A stretch of 64,000 nt of DNA from an uncultured archaeon (GCA_938048735.1 CALIUM010000001.1:1-64000), one strand, 5' to 3'; shown: positions 1-8,431, counted from the stretch's first letter. Notes: generated from the sequence alone by a model not told the origin. Translations and numbers: made by a program.

Positions 1-1
1 A

Positions 2-487
2 TCCCTGACGATGAGGGTTGGAAGGGCCATAAGGACGGCCCTGAAGGAAGGAAAAAGCCCAGTGGATGCGATGCTCAAAGCCCTCGGGCCAATAGGCTTC
101 AAGCTCTTCGAGGGGGAGATCTTCGACTACTGGCAGGAGGGGCGGTTCTCCTTCATCTGGGGTGTGGCAAAGATAAAGGGGACGGGGCCATATGCGGGCC
201 ACGACATGAAGATCTGGTACAAGAACGAGCACCACATCTCGTGGCTCGACGGCAAGCCATATGTCACAAGCCCGGATGGGATAAATGTCATCGACATCGA
301 GACGGGCTGGGGCCTAGCAAACTTCTGGCCTGCTGAGTGGGAACCGGGAAGAAAGGTGGCGGTTGTGGGGGTGAAGGCAGAGGATAGATGGGAGACCCCT
401 ATGGGCCTAAAGCTATTCGGACCCTCCCACTTCCGCTTCGACATACCCCACATCCCGATAGACAAGATATACAAGCCGTTTGAATAG
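2..487 (+). CDS. DUF917-family protein, C-terminal part (5' end outside window)
   Basis: The reading frame is open from the left edge, so the gene begins upstream of the window; the first ATG at 11 is internal. The product aligns along its length with the C-terminal third of the complete DUF917 protein at 832-2019: shared RVGKAI, KIFEG, YKNE.QISW.D.KPY, P.VID..TG.GL.NF and F.FDI..VPI blocks. DUF917 proteins (also called S-methyl-thiohydantoin desulfurase-like) are cytosolic and often sit beside hydantoin or amino-acid utilisation genes; their substrates are mostly unproven. Two tandem same-strand copies suggest duplication or a two-subunit enzyme. A T-rich stretch just after the stop (about 500-542) could terminate transcription. 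Confidence 0.85.
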   Translation, partial: SLTMRVGRAIRTALKEGKSPVDAMLKALGPIGFKLFEGEIFDYWQEGRFSFIWGVAKIKGTGPYAGHDMKIWYKNEHHISWLDGKPYVTSPDGINVIDIETGWGLANFWPAEWEPGRKVAVVGVKAEDRWETPMGLKLFGPSHFRFDIPHIPIDKIYKPFE

Positions 488-495
488 AGCTAACC

Positions 496-684
496 TCATC
501 TCTTTTTTCTTTCTCCATCATTCTTTTTTTCGTCTTTTTTACTCTCTTTATAAAGCCAGGAAAGAACTAGGAGGCTTCCAGAAGAGATAAGAAGTATAAG
601 ATCCTCTGTTGTCGGAGGCTTAAGAGTCCCATAGATCGCCGACACAAGAAGAAAGATTAAGAGAGCAATCAAAGCTGTTCTCAC
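496..684 (-). CDS. Possible 62-aa two-helix membrane protein
   Basis: A GTG-started frame preceded by an AGGGGG ribosome-binding-like element. The product has two hydrophobic helices (residues about 3-20 and 28-45) and a very lysine-rich tail. No family recognised. The lysine tail is antisense to a T-rich stretch that is probably the terminator of the upstream DUF917 gene, so the tail, or the whole frame, may be a by-product of that terminator. Confidence 0.35.
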   Translation of the reverse strand: MRTALIALLIFLLVSAIYGTLKPPTTEDLILLISSGSLLVLSWLYKESKKDEKKNDGERKKR

Positions 685-831
685 ATCTACCCCCTAGTTT
701 CAACAAAGGGCTTGCTTTTAAATTTTTATATACTAATTCGGCTTTTCGATCAAAATTTAAGCAAATTAAAAAATAGATCACATAAAATTTTTATAATAAT
801 CTCGGCATTGGGGTTTGATGCGGTGAGGTTA

Positions 832-2019
832 ATGGGCAAAAGGGTTTTGAAGAAGGAGGAGGTATGGCAGTTAGTTTACGGGGCGGCGGCCCTCGCTACA
901 GGTGGAGGGGGTGCCTGCCCCAGCTATGAGGAATTCAGTTCGGTAGCTGATCCCTTCTTCGAGGCTGGATACAAGCCAACTCTAATAGATCCAGTTGAGA
1001 TAGCCGACGAGGAAGTGGTCTTCTGCAATGTTGGGTGTGGAGGGGGAATCGAGAGGGAGTTCGCAGAACTCTACAGCAGGAGATACTCCCCCTGGAAGAA
1101 CTGGTTCAAACAGATTGACAGGATCTTCCCTCTCAACAGCTGGTCCCAGATTCCAGACGAGCCTAGAACGGAGGAGCACCTGAAGAAGCTCGCCGAGATC
1201 ATCGGGAGGGAACCGGTGGCCTATGTCCCCTTTGAGGTGGGTCCCCTCGACGCAGGCCAGCTCTACGACGCGGCTAGGAGGGGAGTTCCCCTCGTTGATG
1301 CTGATCTGGCTGGGTATAGGGCGGTTCCCGAGTTATCTCTCACGAAGCTGAATGTGATCGATGCCCCGGTTGCACCCTATACCATTGGGACCTCTTGGGG
1401 GGATGTTATCGTTGGCTATAAGGTCCTAAGCCACCAGAGGTGGGAGGATATCTCGAGACATATAGCGGTCATATCAGGGGGCGGATGCTCCCCAGCCATC
1501 TCCATCTCAGGTGAAAATATAAAGAAGGGAACGGTCCATGGGACGATGAGCTACTCTATAAGGGTGGGTAAGGCCATTCTCGAAGCAAAGGAGAAAGGGG
1601 ATGATCCAGTGGAGGCTTTGATAGATGTAACAAAAGGATACAAAATATTTGAGGGAAAAATAGCTTACTTCACAACGGAGCAAAAAACAGCTTTCATTTA
1701 TGGACATGCATGGATAGAGGGTGTTGGAGAGTATTCAGGAAAAACATTTAAATTATACTACAAAAATGAGAACCAGATAAGTTGGATAGATGATAAACCA
1801 TACATTACATGTCCAGATCCATTCACGGTGATAGACAAGAAGACAGGGCTTGGACTATCAAACTTCAGGCCTGAGTGGTGGACACCTGGGAGGGAGGTGG
1901 CCGTCTTCGCCATGAAGGCAGCAGAGCACTGGAGGACGGAGAAAGGCCTCAGGATATACAACCCCAAGAGATTCGGATTCGACATCGAGTACGTCCCGAT
2001 TGAGAAGAAGCTGGGTTAA
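832..2019 (+). CDS. DUF917-family protein (S-methyl-thiohydantoin desulfurase-like)
   Basis: Product of about 395 aa. The ATG at 832 is preferred over the upstream in-frame start at 712 because the family signature, GAAALATGGGGACPSYEE, then lies near the N-terminus as in other DUF917 proteins; the preceding 40 residues are low-complexity and AT-rich. A TATA-like ATTTTTATAATAA (about 786-798) lies upstream. The middle carries conserved VDADLAGYRAVPEL and SGGGCSP segments. Its C-terminal third matches the partial paralog at the window start. A roughly 330-base stretch (about 1510-1850) is markedly richer in AAA, ATA and AGA codons than the rest of the gene without breaking the frame. The family assignment is secure; the substrate is unknown. 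Confidence 0.85.
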   Translation: MGKRVLKKEEVWQLVYGAAALATGGGGACPSYEEFSSVADPFFEAGYKPTLIDPVEIADEEVVFCNVGCGGGIEREFAELYSRRYSPWKNWFKQIDRIFPLNSWSQIPDEPRTEEHLKKLAEIIGREPVAYVPFEVGPLDAGQLYDAARRGVPLVDADLAGYRAVPELSLTKLNVIDAPVAPYTIGTSWGDVIVGYKVLSHQRWEDISRHIAVISGGGCSPAISISGENIKKGTVHGTMSYSIRVGKAILEAKEKGDDPVEALIDVTKGYKIFEGKIAYFTTEQKTAFIYGHAWIEGVGEYSGKTFKLYYKNENQISWIDDKPYITCPDPFTVIDKKTGLGLSNFRPEWWTPGREVAVFAMKAAEHWRTEKGLRIYNPKRFGFDIEYVPIEKKLG

Positions 2020-2102
2020 GATGCTCCTCCCCCATAGAGCCTCTTCAATATTTATTTATCGTAGATGTTCTTTGTATAAACTGTTTTACACTCTAATTCT
2101 GA

Positions 2103-2681
2103 TCAATCTCTTTCCTCATAATTCTTTCTGGGGATTGCAGATCTTATTCTGGGAAGGATCATAATACCTAAGGATGTTCCCATGATGCTGAAGATTATTC
2201 CCTTAACTGCTGATATCGTATAAGTGGGGGAGAGGGCGATGAAGGTGTAGAGGCCTAAGATCCAGAGTTGGAACGCCAGATAGGGTGCTATGGCCAGGGC
2301 TCCGGAGATGGTTGAGGCTAAAAGGGTATACGTTTTCCTTCTATTCTCCCCTAGCTTCCTGGCAGATGGCGTGAAGAGGAGGATATCGAATGTGAGGCCT
2401 CCTAGGGCGTATCCCGCCCCGACGAGGAAGCCCTCTAATGGGGATATCCTTATCATCCTGGTTCCTATGGCTGCTATGAGGGAGATCATGGAGGCCCTCC
2501 CGAATCTGCCTGTGACCTCCGCTATGATCAGCATCGACATCCAGCCCACAACCCGGTTTATCACTCCGTGGAGGGTGAATGGCCCAACCCGGAGCCTCCC
2601 GATCCATGGGCCTAGGCTGACCTCTGCCGCGATCCAGAGGGAGGCGAGGAGGGTTATCAGGGCCACATCCCTGCTGTTCAA
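2103..2681 (-). CDS. ECF transporter S-component-like membrane protein
   Basis: 192 aa with about six hydrophobic segments (near residues 6-28, 37-57, 62-77, 84-104, 118-145 and 155-178). It resembles small substrate-capture (S) components of energy-coupling-factor importers, with a short cytoplasmic N-terminus and alternating Gly-rich helices. It is last in an apparent operon with a siroheme reductase and a YeiH transporter, 29 bp after the reductase stop. No ECF ATPase or T component is nearby, so a shared ECF module elsewhere would be needed. The substrate cannot be read; context hints at a sulfur compound or a cofactor precursor. Other small six-helix families remain possible. Confidence 0.55.
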   Translation of the reverse strand: MNSRDVALITLLASLWIAAEVSLGPWIGRLRVGPFTLHGVINRVVGWMSMLIIAEVTGRFGRASMISLIAAIGTRMIRISPLEGFLVGAGYALGGLTFDILLFTPSARKLGENRRKTYTLLASTISGALAIAPYLAFQLWILGLYTFIALSPTYTISAVKGIIFSIMGTSLGIMILPRIRSAIPRKNYEERD

Positions 2682-2710
2682 TGGACTGCCCCCGAGCCTC
2701 GGGTTAGATC

Positions 2711-3559
2711 CTAGGATAGGATTCTCCTGAAGGCCTCTCCCAATCCGATCCTCTCGATGAGGTGGCCGAGTCTCTCCCCCCTCACCCCCTCCTCCTCGAA
2801 GAAGATCAAGCAGTTCTCTACAATCCTAAAGATCATCTCCTCTGTGGCGAAGTCTACTAGTTTATAGGCGAGGCGGGGGTGCCTGCCCACATTCCCTCCC
2901 ACGAAGATGGTGTAGCCCACCCTCTCGGCTTGATCCGCGCCAACGGGGCATGCCCTGACGCATTCCCCGCAGTAGATGCATCTATTGTAATCGATCTGGG
3001 CGATGCCTCCAACCAGCTTGATGGCCCCCTCCTTGCATGTCTCCACGCACTTCCCACATCCGTCACATGCCTCAGGTATGATCCGGGGCTTCACCACCCC
3101 CATGATTCCTATGTCATTCACCTGGGGCTTTGCGCAGGAGTTGGGGCACCCGGTAATGGCTAATTTGAGCTTGGTGGGGAGATCCACGTCGAAGAAGCGT
3201 TCGTCGAGCTTCCTTGCGAGCCCCTGGGTATCGATGTTGGCGTGGGAGCAGACAGGTAGGCCGGGGCAGGCTGATATGTTCCTAACCCTCGGCCCACATG
3301 AGCCTGGAGGCGTCCCTATCTCCTCTAGGGTCCTCGTCACCTCTCCAAGGTCCTCGAATCTGACCCAGGGTATCTCAATCCCCTGCCTAGCTGTCAGGTG
3401 GAGCTCTCCTCTCCCATACCTCTCCGCCACCTCCCCAATGCTAGCCATCTGCCTGGAGGTGAGATGCCCCCCGGGAATTCTCAGCCTCACCGTGAAGTAC
3501 TCGGCGTCCCTCTGGAGGATATACCCGCTCTTCTTCAGCTCCTCGACGCTAAATCTCAA
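2711..3559 (-). CDS. Siroheme-type sulfite/nitrite reductase-like protein with 2x[4Fe-4S] ferredoxin domain
   Basis: 282 aa. An N-terminal ferrodoxin-like half (RIPGGHLTSRQM, GELHLTARQGIEIPW) is followed by the siroheme/[4Fe-4S] ligand set, CPGLPVC (Cx5C) and CPNSC (Cx3C). A ferredoxin insert follows with CDGCGKCVETC and CIYCGECVRACP. The length and domain order match small anaerobic sulfite reductase (AsrC-like) and methanogen Dsr-like proteins, which reduce sulfite or related anions using ferredoxin-level electrons. The start is TTG; its GGAGG ribosome-binding site overlaps the TGA of the upstream yeiH-like gene (7 bp apart), implying coupled translation. Context with an anion exporter suggests sulfite reduction or detoxification (inference). 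No AsrA/B partner lies nearby. Confidence 0.85.
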   Translation of the reverse strand: MRFSVEELKKSGYILQRDAEYFTVRLRIPGGHLTSRQMASIGEVAERYGRGELHLTARQGIEIPWVRFEDLGEVTRTLEEIGTPPGSCGPRVRNISACPGLPVCSHANIDTQGLARKLDERFFDVDLPTKLKLAITGCPNSCAKPQVNDIGIMGVVKPRIIPEACDGCGKCVETCKEGAIKLVGGIAQIDYNRCIYCGECVRACPVGADQAERVGYTIFVGGNVGRHPRLAYKLVDFATEEMIFRIVENCLIFFEEEGVRGERLGHLIERIGLGEAFRRILS

Positions 3560-3565
3560 GCCTGT

Positions 3566-4867
3566 TCATCCTCCCATGAGCTCAAAGGGTGGGAAGAGGA
3601 TACCACCGAAGAAGAGGTAGGCGGAGGCTAGGGAGAGGGCCATGTCGGCGAGGGAGGCTGCTAGGAAGACGAGGAGGGGCCTCCCAGCCCCCACCCTCAC
3701 CAGCTCCCCGAACCTCGTCTTAAGGCCTATGGATATAAAGGCCATCGTGAAGAGCCAGGCTCGAACCTCCTTAGTGAGGCTTAAGACGCCTTTAACCGGT
3801 GTATAGCCCACCGTGGGGACAAGGATGAGGGAGAAGATCAGCGAGGCCGCCATGAACCCCACGATGAACTTTGGGAATCTGAACCAGATCTCAATAGGCC
3901 TAGGCCTCTCCTCAGGCCTCCTCTCAACCCTGAGGGCCCAGTATAGGGCTAGCGCGAAGGCGACGAGGCCGATCATCATATTCTGAGACACCTTAACTAT
4001 GGAGGCGACCTTCATCGCCACCTCTCCGTATATAGAGCCGGCGGCGACGACGGCGGGCGTTGTGTCTATGGTACCACCGATCCACGCCCCCACGACGGCC
4101 GGGGGTATCCCGAGGGCCTTACCAATGGATGGCATGATTATCGTCATGGGGATGGCGAAGAGCAGGACTAGGGAGATCGTGTAGCTTACCTCTTTGGGAT
4201 CACCCTTAACGGCCCCCGCCGACGCTATCGCGGCGGAGACCCCGCAGATGGAGGTGGCGCTGGCGAGGATGCTCGCGAAGGACCTGCTTAGGCCAAGCCT
4301 AGTTGCTAGGTAGTAGCAGAGGTACCAGATGATGGAGAGGCCGACGGTGACCTCGAAGAGGCCTAGGGCGCCGGCCGCTAAGAGGTCGTTGAAAAGCACC
4401 TCCGCGCCTAGGAGGACGAGGCCTATCTTTATGAAAAGCTCCTCCCTAGCCGCCGTTCTCAGCCAGTCCGGGATCTTGAAGAGGTTGTTTAGAAGGAGGC
4501 CTACGATGAGGGCCCAAAAAGGGGATTCCAGGCCCCATGAGCGGATGCTCCTCTGGCCCGAGATGATCAAGACTAGTAGGGAGAGGGAGAAGAGGATGGG
4601 GAAGCCCATGGGGAATCGCCTACCATCCTCCCCCATCACGAAGACGGCTAGGCCTGTCAAGGTTAACAGCAGGAGGAAGAGGGGGATCATCGCAGAGGCC
4701 TCCGAAGGGCCCATGGCCTCTAGGGGATTAACTGTCCATCCCCTGAGTCGGGGGACCCAACCGATGAGGGGGGTGAGAGCGAGGCCCAAGATTATAAATC
4801 CGATCCAGACGGCCCACCAGTCCTCGCTTCTATAGAGCGGGGGCCAGATCCTATCTTCCTCATCCAT
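3566..4867 (-). CDS. YeiH/UPF0324-family putative sulfate (anion) exporter
   Basis: 433 aa, mostly membrane-embedded with roughly 10-12 helices. Family landmarks are the LLLNNLFKIPDWLR segment, ATSICGVSAAIA, PSIGKALGIPPAVVGAWIGGTIDTT and the C-terminal FTMAFISIGLKTRF. The YeiH family (TC 2.A.98) is annotated as putative sulfate exporters, linked in bacteria to organosulfonate and sulfite metabolism. It is first gene of an operon with the sulfite-reductase-like gene and the S component. Its promoter lies in the 91-bp divergent region with two identical-format operators. A decayed copy of part of this gene lies at about 7125-7345. Confidence 0.85.
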   Translation of the reverse strand: MDEEDRIWPPLYRSEDWWAVWIGFIILGLALTPLIGWVPRLRGWTVNPLEAMGPSEASAMIPLFLLLLTLTGLAVFVMGEDGRRFPMGFPILFSLSLLVLIISGQRSIRSWGLESPFWALIVGLLLNNLFKIPDWLRTAAREELFIKIGLVLLGAEVLFNDLLAAGALGLFEVTVGLSIIWYLCYYLATRLGLSRSFASILASATSICGVSAAIASAGAVKGDPKEVSYTISLVLLFAIPMTIIMPSIGKALGIPPAVVGAWIGGTIDTTPAVVAAGSIYGEVAMKVASIVKVSQNMMIGLVAFALALYWALRVERRPEERPRPIEIWFRFPKFIVGFMAASLIFSLILVPTVGYTPVKGVLSLTKEVRAWLFTMAFISIGLKTRFGELVRVGAGRPLLVFLAASLADMALSLASAYLFFGGILFPPFELMGG

Positions 4868-4885
4868 CTCCTATCAAGCCAAGTC

Positions 4886-4918
4886 TTAACGTCGTTAATT
4901 TTTTTTTAACGGGGTTAA
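4886..4918. promoter_or_regulatory. Tandem TTAAC-N3-GTTAA operators
   Basis: Two inverted repeats of the same design, TTAACGTCGTTAA (4886-4898) and TTAACGGGGTTAA (4906-4918), have centres 20 bp apart, about two helical turns, so both face the same side of DNA. They lie between the divergent yeiH-like operon and the HTH regulator gene. They abut the TATA-like box of the regulator and overlap the presumed promoter of the operon. Autoregulation by the adjacent HTH protein is the simplest reading (inference). Confidence 0.7.
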
Positions 4919-4920
4919 CC

Positions 4921-4931
4921 ATATATAAGCC
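4921..4931 (+). promoter_or_regulatory. TATA box of the HTH regulator gene
   Basis: ATATATAAGCC sits 28-38 bases upstream of the ATG at 4959, giving a predicted transcript with a very short leader. It directly adjoins the second TTAAC-N3-GTTAA operator, where bound repressor would block TFB/TBP. Confidence 0.6.
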
Positions 4932-4958
4932 TTTACCCCCATTCATGTAGGAGAAGGC

Positions 4959-5354
4959 TTGAAGCCCCCATGTTTAGTGACCGTTCAATACATCTTACCA
5001 GCCCTTAGGGTCGCCATATCTGAGGAGCTCATCAAGACCTATAAGATGAGGAGGGCGGAGGTGGCGGAGAAGATGGGCCTGACCCCTGCCGCCATAACCC
5101 AATACCTGAAGAGGGTTAGGGGGGGTGCCGCCTACGCAGCCATAGAACGCTCAAGCAGGGTTAAAGGGCTGATCTCCGATATCTCGAGAGAGATAGCCGA
5201 GGGGGTGAGCCCCCCAGATCTGATCCTCATGAAGCTCTGCCGCATCTGCCGAGTGGCGTGGGATGAGGGGTTGATCTGCGAGGCCCATATGGAGATGATG
5301 CCGAGCCTGAGAGGGATGGAGACATGCGCCTGTTCATGGGGGTCCATAAGGTAA
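4959..5354 (+). CDS. HTH transcriptional regulator, COG2522-like, with Cys-rich C-terminus
   Basis: 131 aa. Residues about 20-50 form an XRE-like helix-turn-helix (RRAEVAEKMGLTPAAITQYL), preceded by the MKPPC..T...LPALRVAISEEL block typical of small archaeal regulators of this family. The C-terminus carries CRICR, then C-x2-H, and finally CAC, a plausible metal or redox/Fe-S sensing site. It is divergent from the sulfite reductase operon and shares the tandem palindrome region, so it probably controls that operon and itself. The sensing role is inference. Confidence 0.75.
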   Translation: MKPPCLVTVQYILPALRVAISEELIKTYKMRRAEVAEKMGLTPAAITQYLKRVRGGAAYAAIERSSRVKGLISDISREIAEGVSPPDLILMKLCRICRVAWDEGLICEAHMEMMPSLRGMETCACSWGSIR

Positions 5355-5649
5355 AGGAGAAAACATCGAGCTTTATGATGATAATTGACCTTCTAGGATA
5401 CAAGCTCATAGAGAAGAGGTTAGAATAAAGGGTAAGCCTCCAATTCGATTTTTTATTTGATAGGCATCTGGAAGTTTAAAAAGACCCCGTAAGTTTCTTT
5501 TAAAACAGATAATGATGTTAAAAAGAAGTCCTGATGATGTTCGAGGTAGCTATAAAGGAAAAGGAGTGAATCTTCCCTGTTCAGAGGCGGCTTCCGGCCC
5601 CTATTATTGGTTCCCGTCAGTTATAAGGGGTTTCTTATAGGTATGGGGT

Positions 5650-6483
5650 ATGAGGCGCATGGCCGTGTCCTCTGTCAGGATCGATGCCCATGTGCATTTA
5701 GGCAGGAGGGAGGCCGAGGAGGGGGGGAGATATCCAATGATCTCTTCAGAGCACCTTATAACCTATATGGATAGGCTCGGGATAGATATGAGCCTGGCCA
5801 CCTCCCTAGCCTCGGGCCTGAGGCATAACCAGTATGTCCAAGAGGCCGTCGTGAGGCATGGGGGGCGTATATTGGGGTTCTACTGGGTGAACCCCAGGTC
5901 AGCTCCAGGAATCGAGGACATGGTGAGGATTCTGACCCGAGGCGGGTTCAGGGGGGTGAAGCTCAGGCCTGAGAGTGAGGGGTTCAGGATAGACAACCTG
6001 AACCTCCTGGCCCCCATCTTCGAGGCTGTGGAGGGGCTTGGGGCGCCGGTCTACATCCACTCATCCTATGAGAGCCGCCTCTCAGCCCCTGAGGCGGTCG
6101 AGAGGGTTGCTGAGGCCTTCCCCGATGTCCCCATCCTCATAGGGCATATGGGGGGAGGCTCATGGAGCGCGGTAAGGGTTGCGGGGAGATGGGAGAACCT
6201 CTACCTGGAGACCTCTGGGGCCAAGAGCCCACGGGTGGTCCTCGAAGCGGTCAGGGCATTGGGGGCGGAGAGGGTGGTCTATGGCTCCGACTTCCCATAC
6301 CTCAGGCCGGAGGCTGAGAGGGCTAAGATAGAATGCCTCAGGATCCCAGAGGAGGATAGGGAGCTCATCATGGGGAGAAACATGGCCAGAATATTGAGGA
6401 TAGAAGCCCGCGGCAGGACCCAACCTCCACAGGTAAGCCGGGTTTTCACCCCCGCCCCCGACCCCTCCTCCTCAGGAGCCTGA
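5650..6483 (+). CDS. Amidohydrolase-family TIM-barrel metalloenzyme
   Basis: 277 aa. Metal-site landmarks of the Amidohydro_2 (COG2159-like) group are visible: DAHVHLG near residue 12, a barrel lysine strand GVKLRPE, VYIHSS, LIGHMGG and VYGSDFPYL near the end. Such enzymes include decarboxylases and hydrolases of small carboxylates; the substrate cannot be read. A TATA-like AGTTATAAGG (about 5619-5628) lies 20-30 bases before the ATG, suggesting an almost leaderless mRNA. The 3' end overlaps the convergent gene at 6446-6994 by 38 bp, and the last 20 or so residues (proline-rich) look like an extension without family counterpart. Confidence 0.75.
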   Translation: MRRMAVSSVRIDAHVHLGRREAEEGGRYPMISSEHLITYMDRLGIDMSLATSLASGLRHNQYVQEAVVRHGGRILGFYWVNPRSAPGIEDMVRILTRGGFRGVKLRPESEGFRIDNLNLLAPIFEAVEGLGAPVYIHSSYESRLSAPEAVERVAEAFPDVPILIGHMGGGSWSAVRVAGRWENLYLETSGAKSPRVVLEAVRALGAERVVYGSDFPYLRPEAERAKIECLRIPEEDRELIMGRNMARILRIEARGRTQPPQVSRVFTPAPDPSSSGA

Positions 6484-6994
6484 TGAGGCGGGAGAGGAGG
6501 ATTGCTATGAAGCTGGGCTTCTCCTCCACCCTGTAGACCCTCTGCACCAGGGCGTCGGCGAGTTCCTCAGCCCTCTCATAATCCCTGCTGATGTAGAACT
6601 TGGAGTCCATGAGGGTGGCTATAACCCTCCCATCCTTCAAGAGCTCCAGGCCGTAGGAGGATGTGGAGTCTGGCTTGTAGTGGGGTATCCTGGGCGTATC
6701 CCGGATCCCATCAATCCCGAAGAGGGTGTAGGCCACCTCCTCAATCCTCGAGAAGGTTGATGAGTCGAATCTTATCCTGGGGAGGCCCGAGATGACGAAG
6801 TCGTCCTCGACCACATAGGCCCTGAGATAGGCCCCCCTGAAGAGCTTGGGCAGGTCCTGGAAACCCTCACCCGAGATGCTCAGGTAGACCGGCCTCCTCT
6901 CCAGCTCCGTCTCCACAACCGCCAATGGGACGCTCCTGTGCCTCTCCTCCAGCTCCCTCAGCCGACCCTTCAGCTCCCTGATAAGAACCGACAA
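6446..6994 (-). CDS. Hypothetical protein, basic C-terminal helix
   Basis: 182 aa from a TTG start. It begins with a charged helix (about 5-22), continues as a mixed alpha/beta protein and ends with an amphipathic stretch (about 158-170) and an Arg/Gly-rich tail. No family recognised. Codon use fits its neighbours and it is the only long open frame on either strand here, so it is probably real. Its 3' end is antisense to the end of the amidohydrolase gene. Confidence 0.55.
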   Translation of the reverse strand: MSVLIRELKGRLRELEERHRSVPLAVVETELERRPVYLSISGEGFQDLPKLFRGAYLRAYVVEDDFVISGLPRIRFDSSTFSRIEEVAYTLFGIDGIRDTPRIPHYKPDSTSSYGLELLKDGRVIATLMDSKFYISRDYERAEELADALVQRVYRVEEKPSFIAILLSRLIRLLRRRGRGRG

Positions 6995-7124
6995 GGCCTA
7001 GACCGAACCCTCAAATAAAAGGTATTAGAGCCATTTAGATTATAAACTTCCCTAAAACACACAACCTCATCCCAACTCAATTTATACCTTTAAATGAAGA
7101 CCGCTTGAAGAAAAGGCTTGGACA

Positions 7125-7345
7125 TAGCCATCTTCGGCATCATGAACCCCACGGCGAACTTTAAAACAGATCCTCTAAAGGCCTCAGATCCTCACTATAA
7201 CTTCTCTCAATCCTAAGAGCCAATCACAGACTATTGCATATGCGACGATGCCGATGATGTTGCTCCTAGGACCTTTGACTATTGATGTAACCTTCATCGC
7301 CACTCGATGTGGATCGCTCTAACGGAATTGGGATGGCCTCTATGC
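7125..7345 (-). pseudogene. Decayed fragment of a second yeiH-like transporter gene
   Basis: The reverse strand translates as VAMKVTSIVKGPRSN..IGIVAYAI, which parallels VAMKVASIVKVSQNM..IGLVAFAL in the intact transporter (3566-4867). The nucleotide match is also visible: catgaaccccac and accttcatcgccac occur in the same order in both. The fragment then hits stops and frameshifts. It therefore looks like the relic of a duplicated or formerly separate yeiH paralog. Nothing else is seen in the 385-bp gap between 6995 and 7379. Confidence 0.75.
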
Positions 7346-7424
7346 TCCTTTTCTTACAAAAAATTTACTTTATTAATGCTTGATAAACCTTAAGACAGGG
7401 GATTCCAAAATTAACAGGAAAGAC

Positions 7425-7793
7425 ATGATAAATCGAGAAAAATATATGAGATTATCTTGGCAATTTCTTGAGGAGGCACGAAGACAACTCGACTTATATG
7501 TCGAGACCCAGGATGAATTAGCATTAAGGCAGGCGTGTGAGAAGGGTTGGGGGGCCGTCGCCCAAGCCCTTATGTCAGTCGCCGACAGGCCTGTTGCGAG
7601 CCATAGAGACTTTGGGATCATAGCCTCTGAACTCTTCAGAAAGACCGGGGAGAGGGCCATCCTAACCGGCGAGAGCGCGGGCGAGTATCTACACAGCGCT
7701 GGCTTCTACCATGGGCTACCGACGGCTGAACTTGTTTTGAACAGCCTAGAACTAATAGAAGAGTTTCTAAAGGCTTTAGAGAAGTTGCCATGA
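7425..7793 (+). CDS. PaREP1-family (HEPN-like helical) protein
   Basis: About 122 aa from the ATG at 7425, which follows AGGAAAG; an upstream TTG (7380) is in frame but weakly supported. The all-helical pattern, with LEEARRQLDLY followed by RQACEKGWGAVAQALMSVAD and a spaced SHRDFG, is that of the archaeal PaREP1 family, related to HEPN domains. Those occur as multicopy, rapidly evolving genes in archaea, possibly toxin- or defence-associated; the function is unproven. A decayed member of the same family lies 140 bp downstream on the opposite strand. Confidence 0.7.
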   Translation: MINREKYMRLSWQFLEEARRQLDLYVETQDELALRQACEKGWGAVAQALMSVADRPVASHRDFGIIASELFRKTGERAILTGESAGEYLHSAGFYHGLPTAELVLNSLELIEEFLKALEKLP

Positions 7794-7936
7794 GGGCTTC
7801 AAAACCTTGTGATCAACCCATCAATTAAATATCTGGAAGTTGCAATTTTAATTAACAATTTTCTCGAAGAGAAAGGGCGTGGATGATGGAAATTTTTTGG
7901 ATCTTTTGTTTATCGCGACCACATTCGAACCTGTGT

Positions 7937-8431
7937 TCAGATGAGACCCTTTAGCTTCTCTAGAAGTTTTTTGATATCTTTCACCGAGAGTTCAACCTCT
8001 CTGGGCGGCATCCAGTTCTCGTAGAAGTTCTGATGGAGGTTATTGGCCCTCCCCCACTGGTGCCTCAGCTCCATGTCCCCAAGCTCCTCTGCCAGGCCGT
8101 CAAAATACTCCCATAGGGCGGCCTGGCTTCTCAGCTCCTTACCCTCCTTTGCCGCTAAGGCCTTTACGATCTGTGATGTAGCGCCCCAGGCCTTCTCAGA
8201 TGCTTGAACATAATCCCCTTCAGCTAGGAAGACCTCGGCCTCACCAATATACTTCTCGCAGAGCTTAAGGTGGAACTAGACCTTTAACTCTGGTTCTGAT
8301 AGCTTAAAATACTATGATTGCCTCCAGCACAACCTCCTCCAACGATACATCCTTGTCTTAGAGATCTCTCGAAGCTCTGCTAGTAGCTTCTCAGGCAGCT
8401 CTAAAACCACGACAATTATCCCATGGATCAA
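7937..8431 (-). pseudogene. PaREP1-family pseudogene
   Basis: Reverse-strand translation gives ELPEKLLAELREISK, then (after a frameshift near 8350) VSLEEVVLEAI, then (after another near 8310) LSEPELKV-stop-FHLKLCEKYIGEAE and a long open C-terminal part with EGDYVQASEKAWGATSQIVK. These blocks in this order are a standard PaREP1 protein. The frame is broken by two frameshifts and a TAG at about 8279. The C-terminal 110 codons remain open, so decay may be recent. No start codon exists downstream of the TAG in a sensible place. Confidence 0.8.

Noticed and set aside
5336..5428. 30-codon frame overlapping the end of the HTH regulator gene
   Set aside because: No ribosome site, no family resemblance, and it starts inside another coding region; most likely chance.
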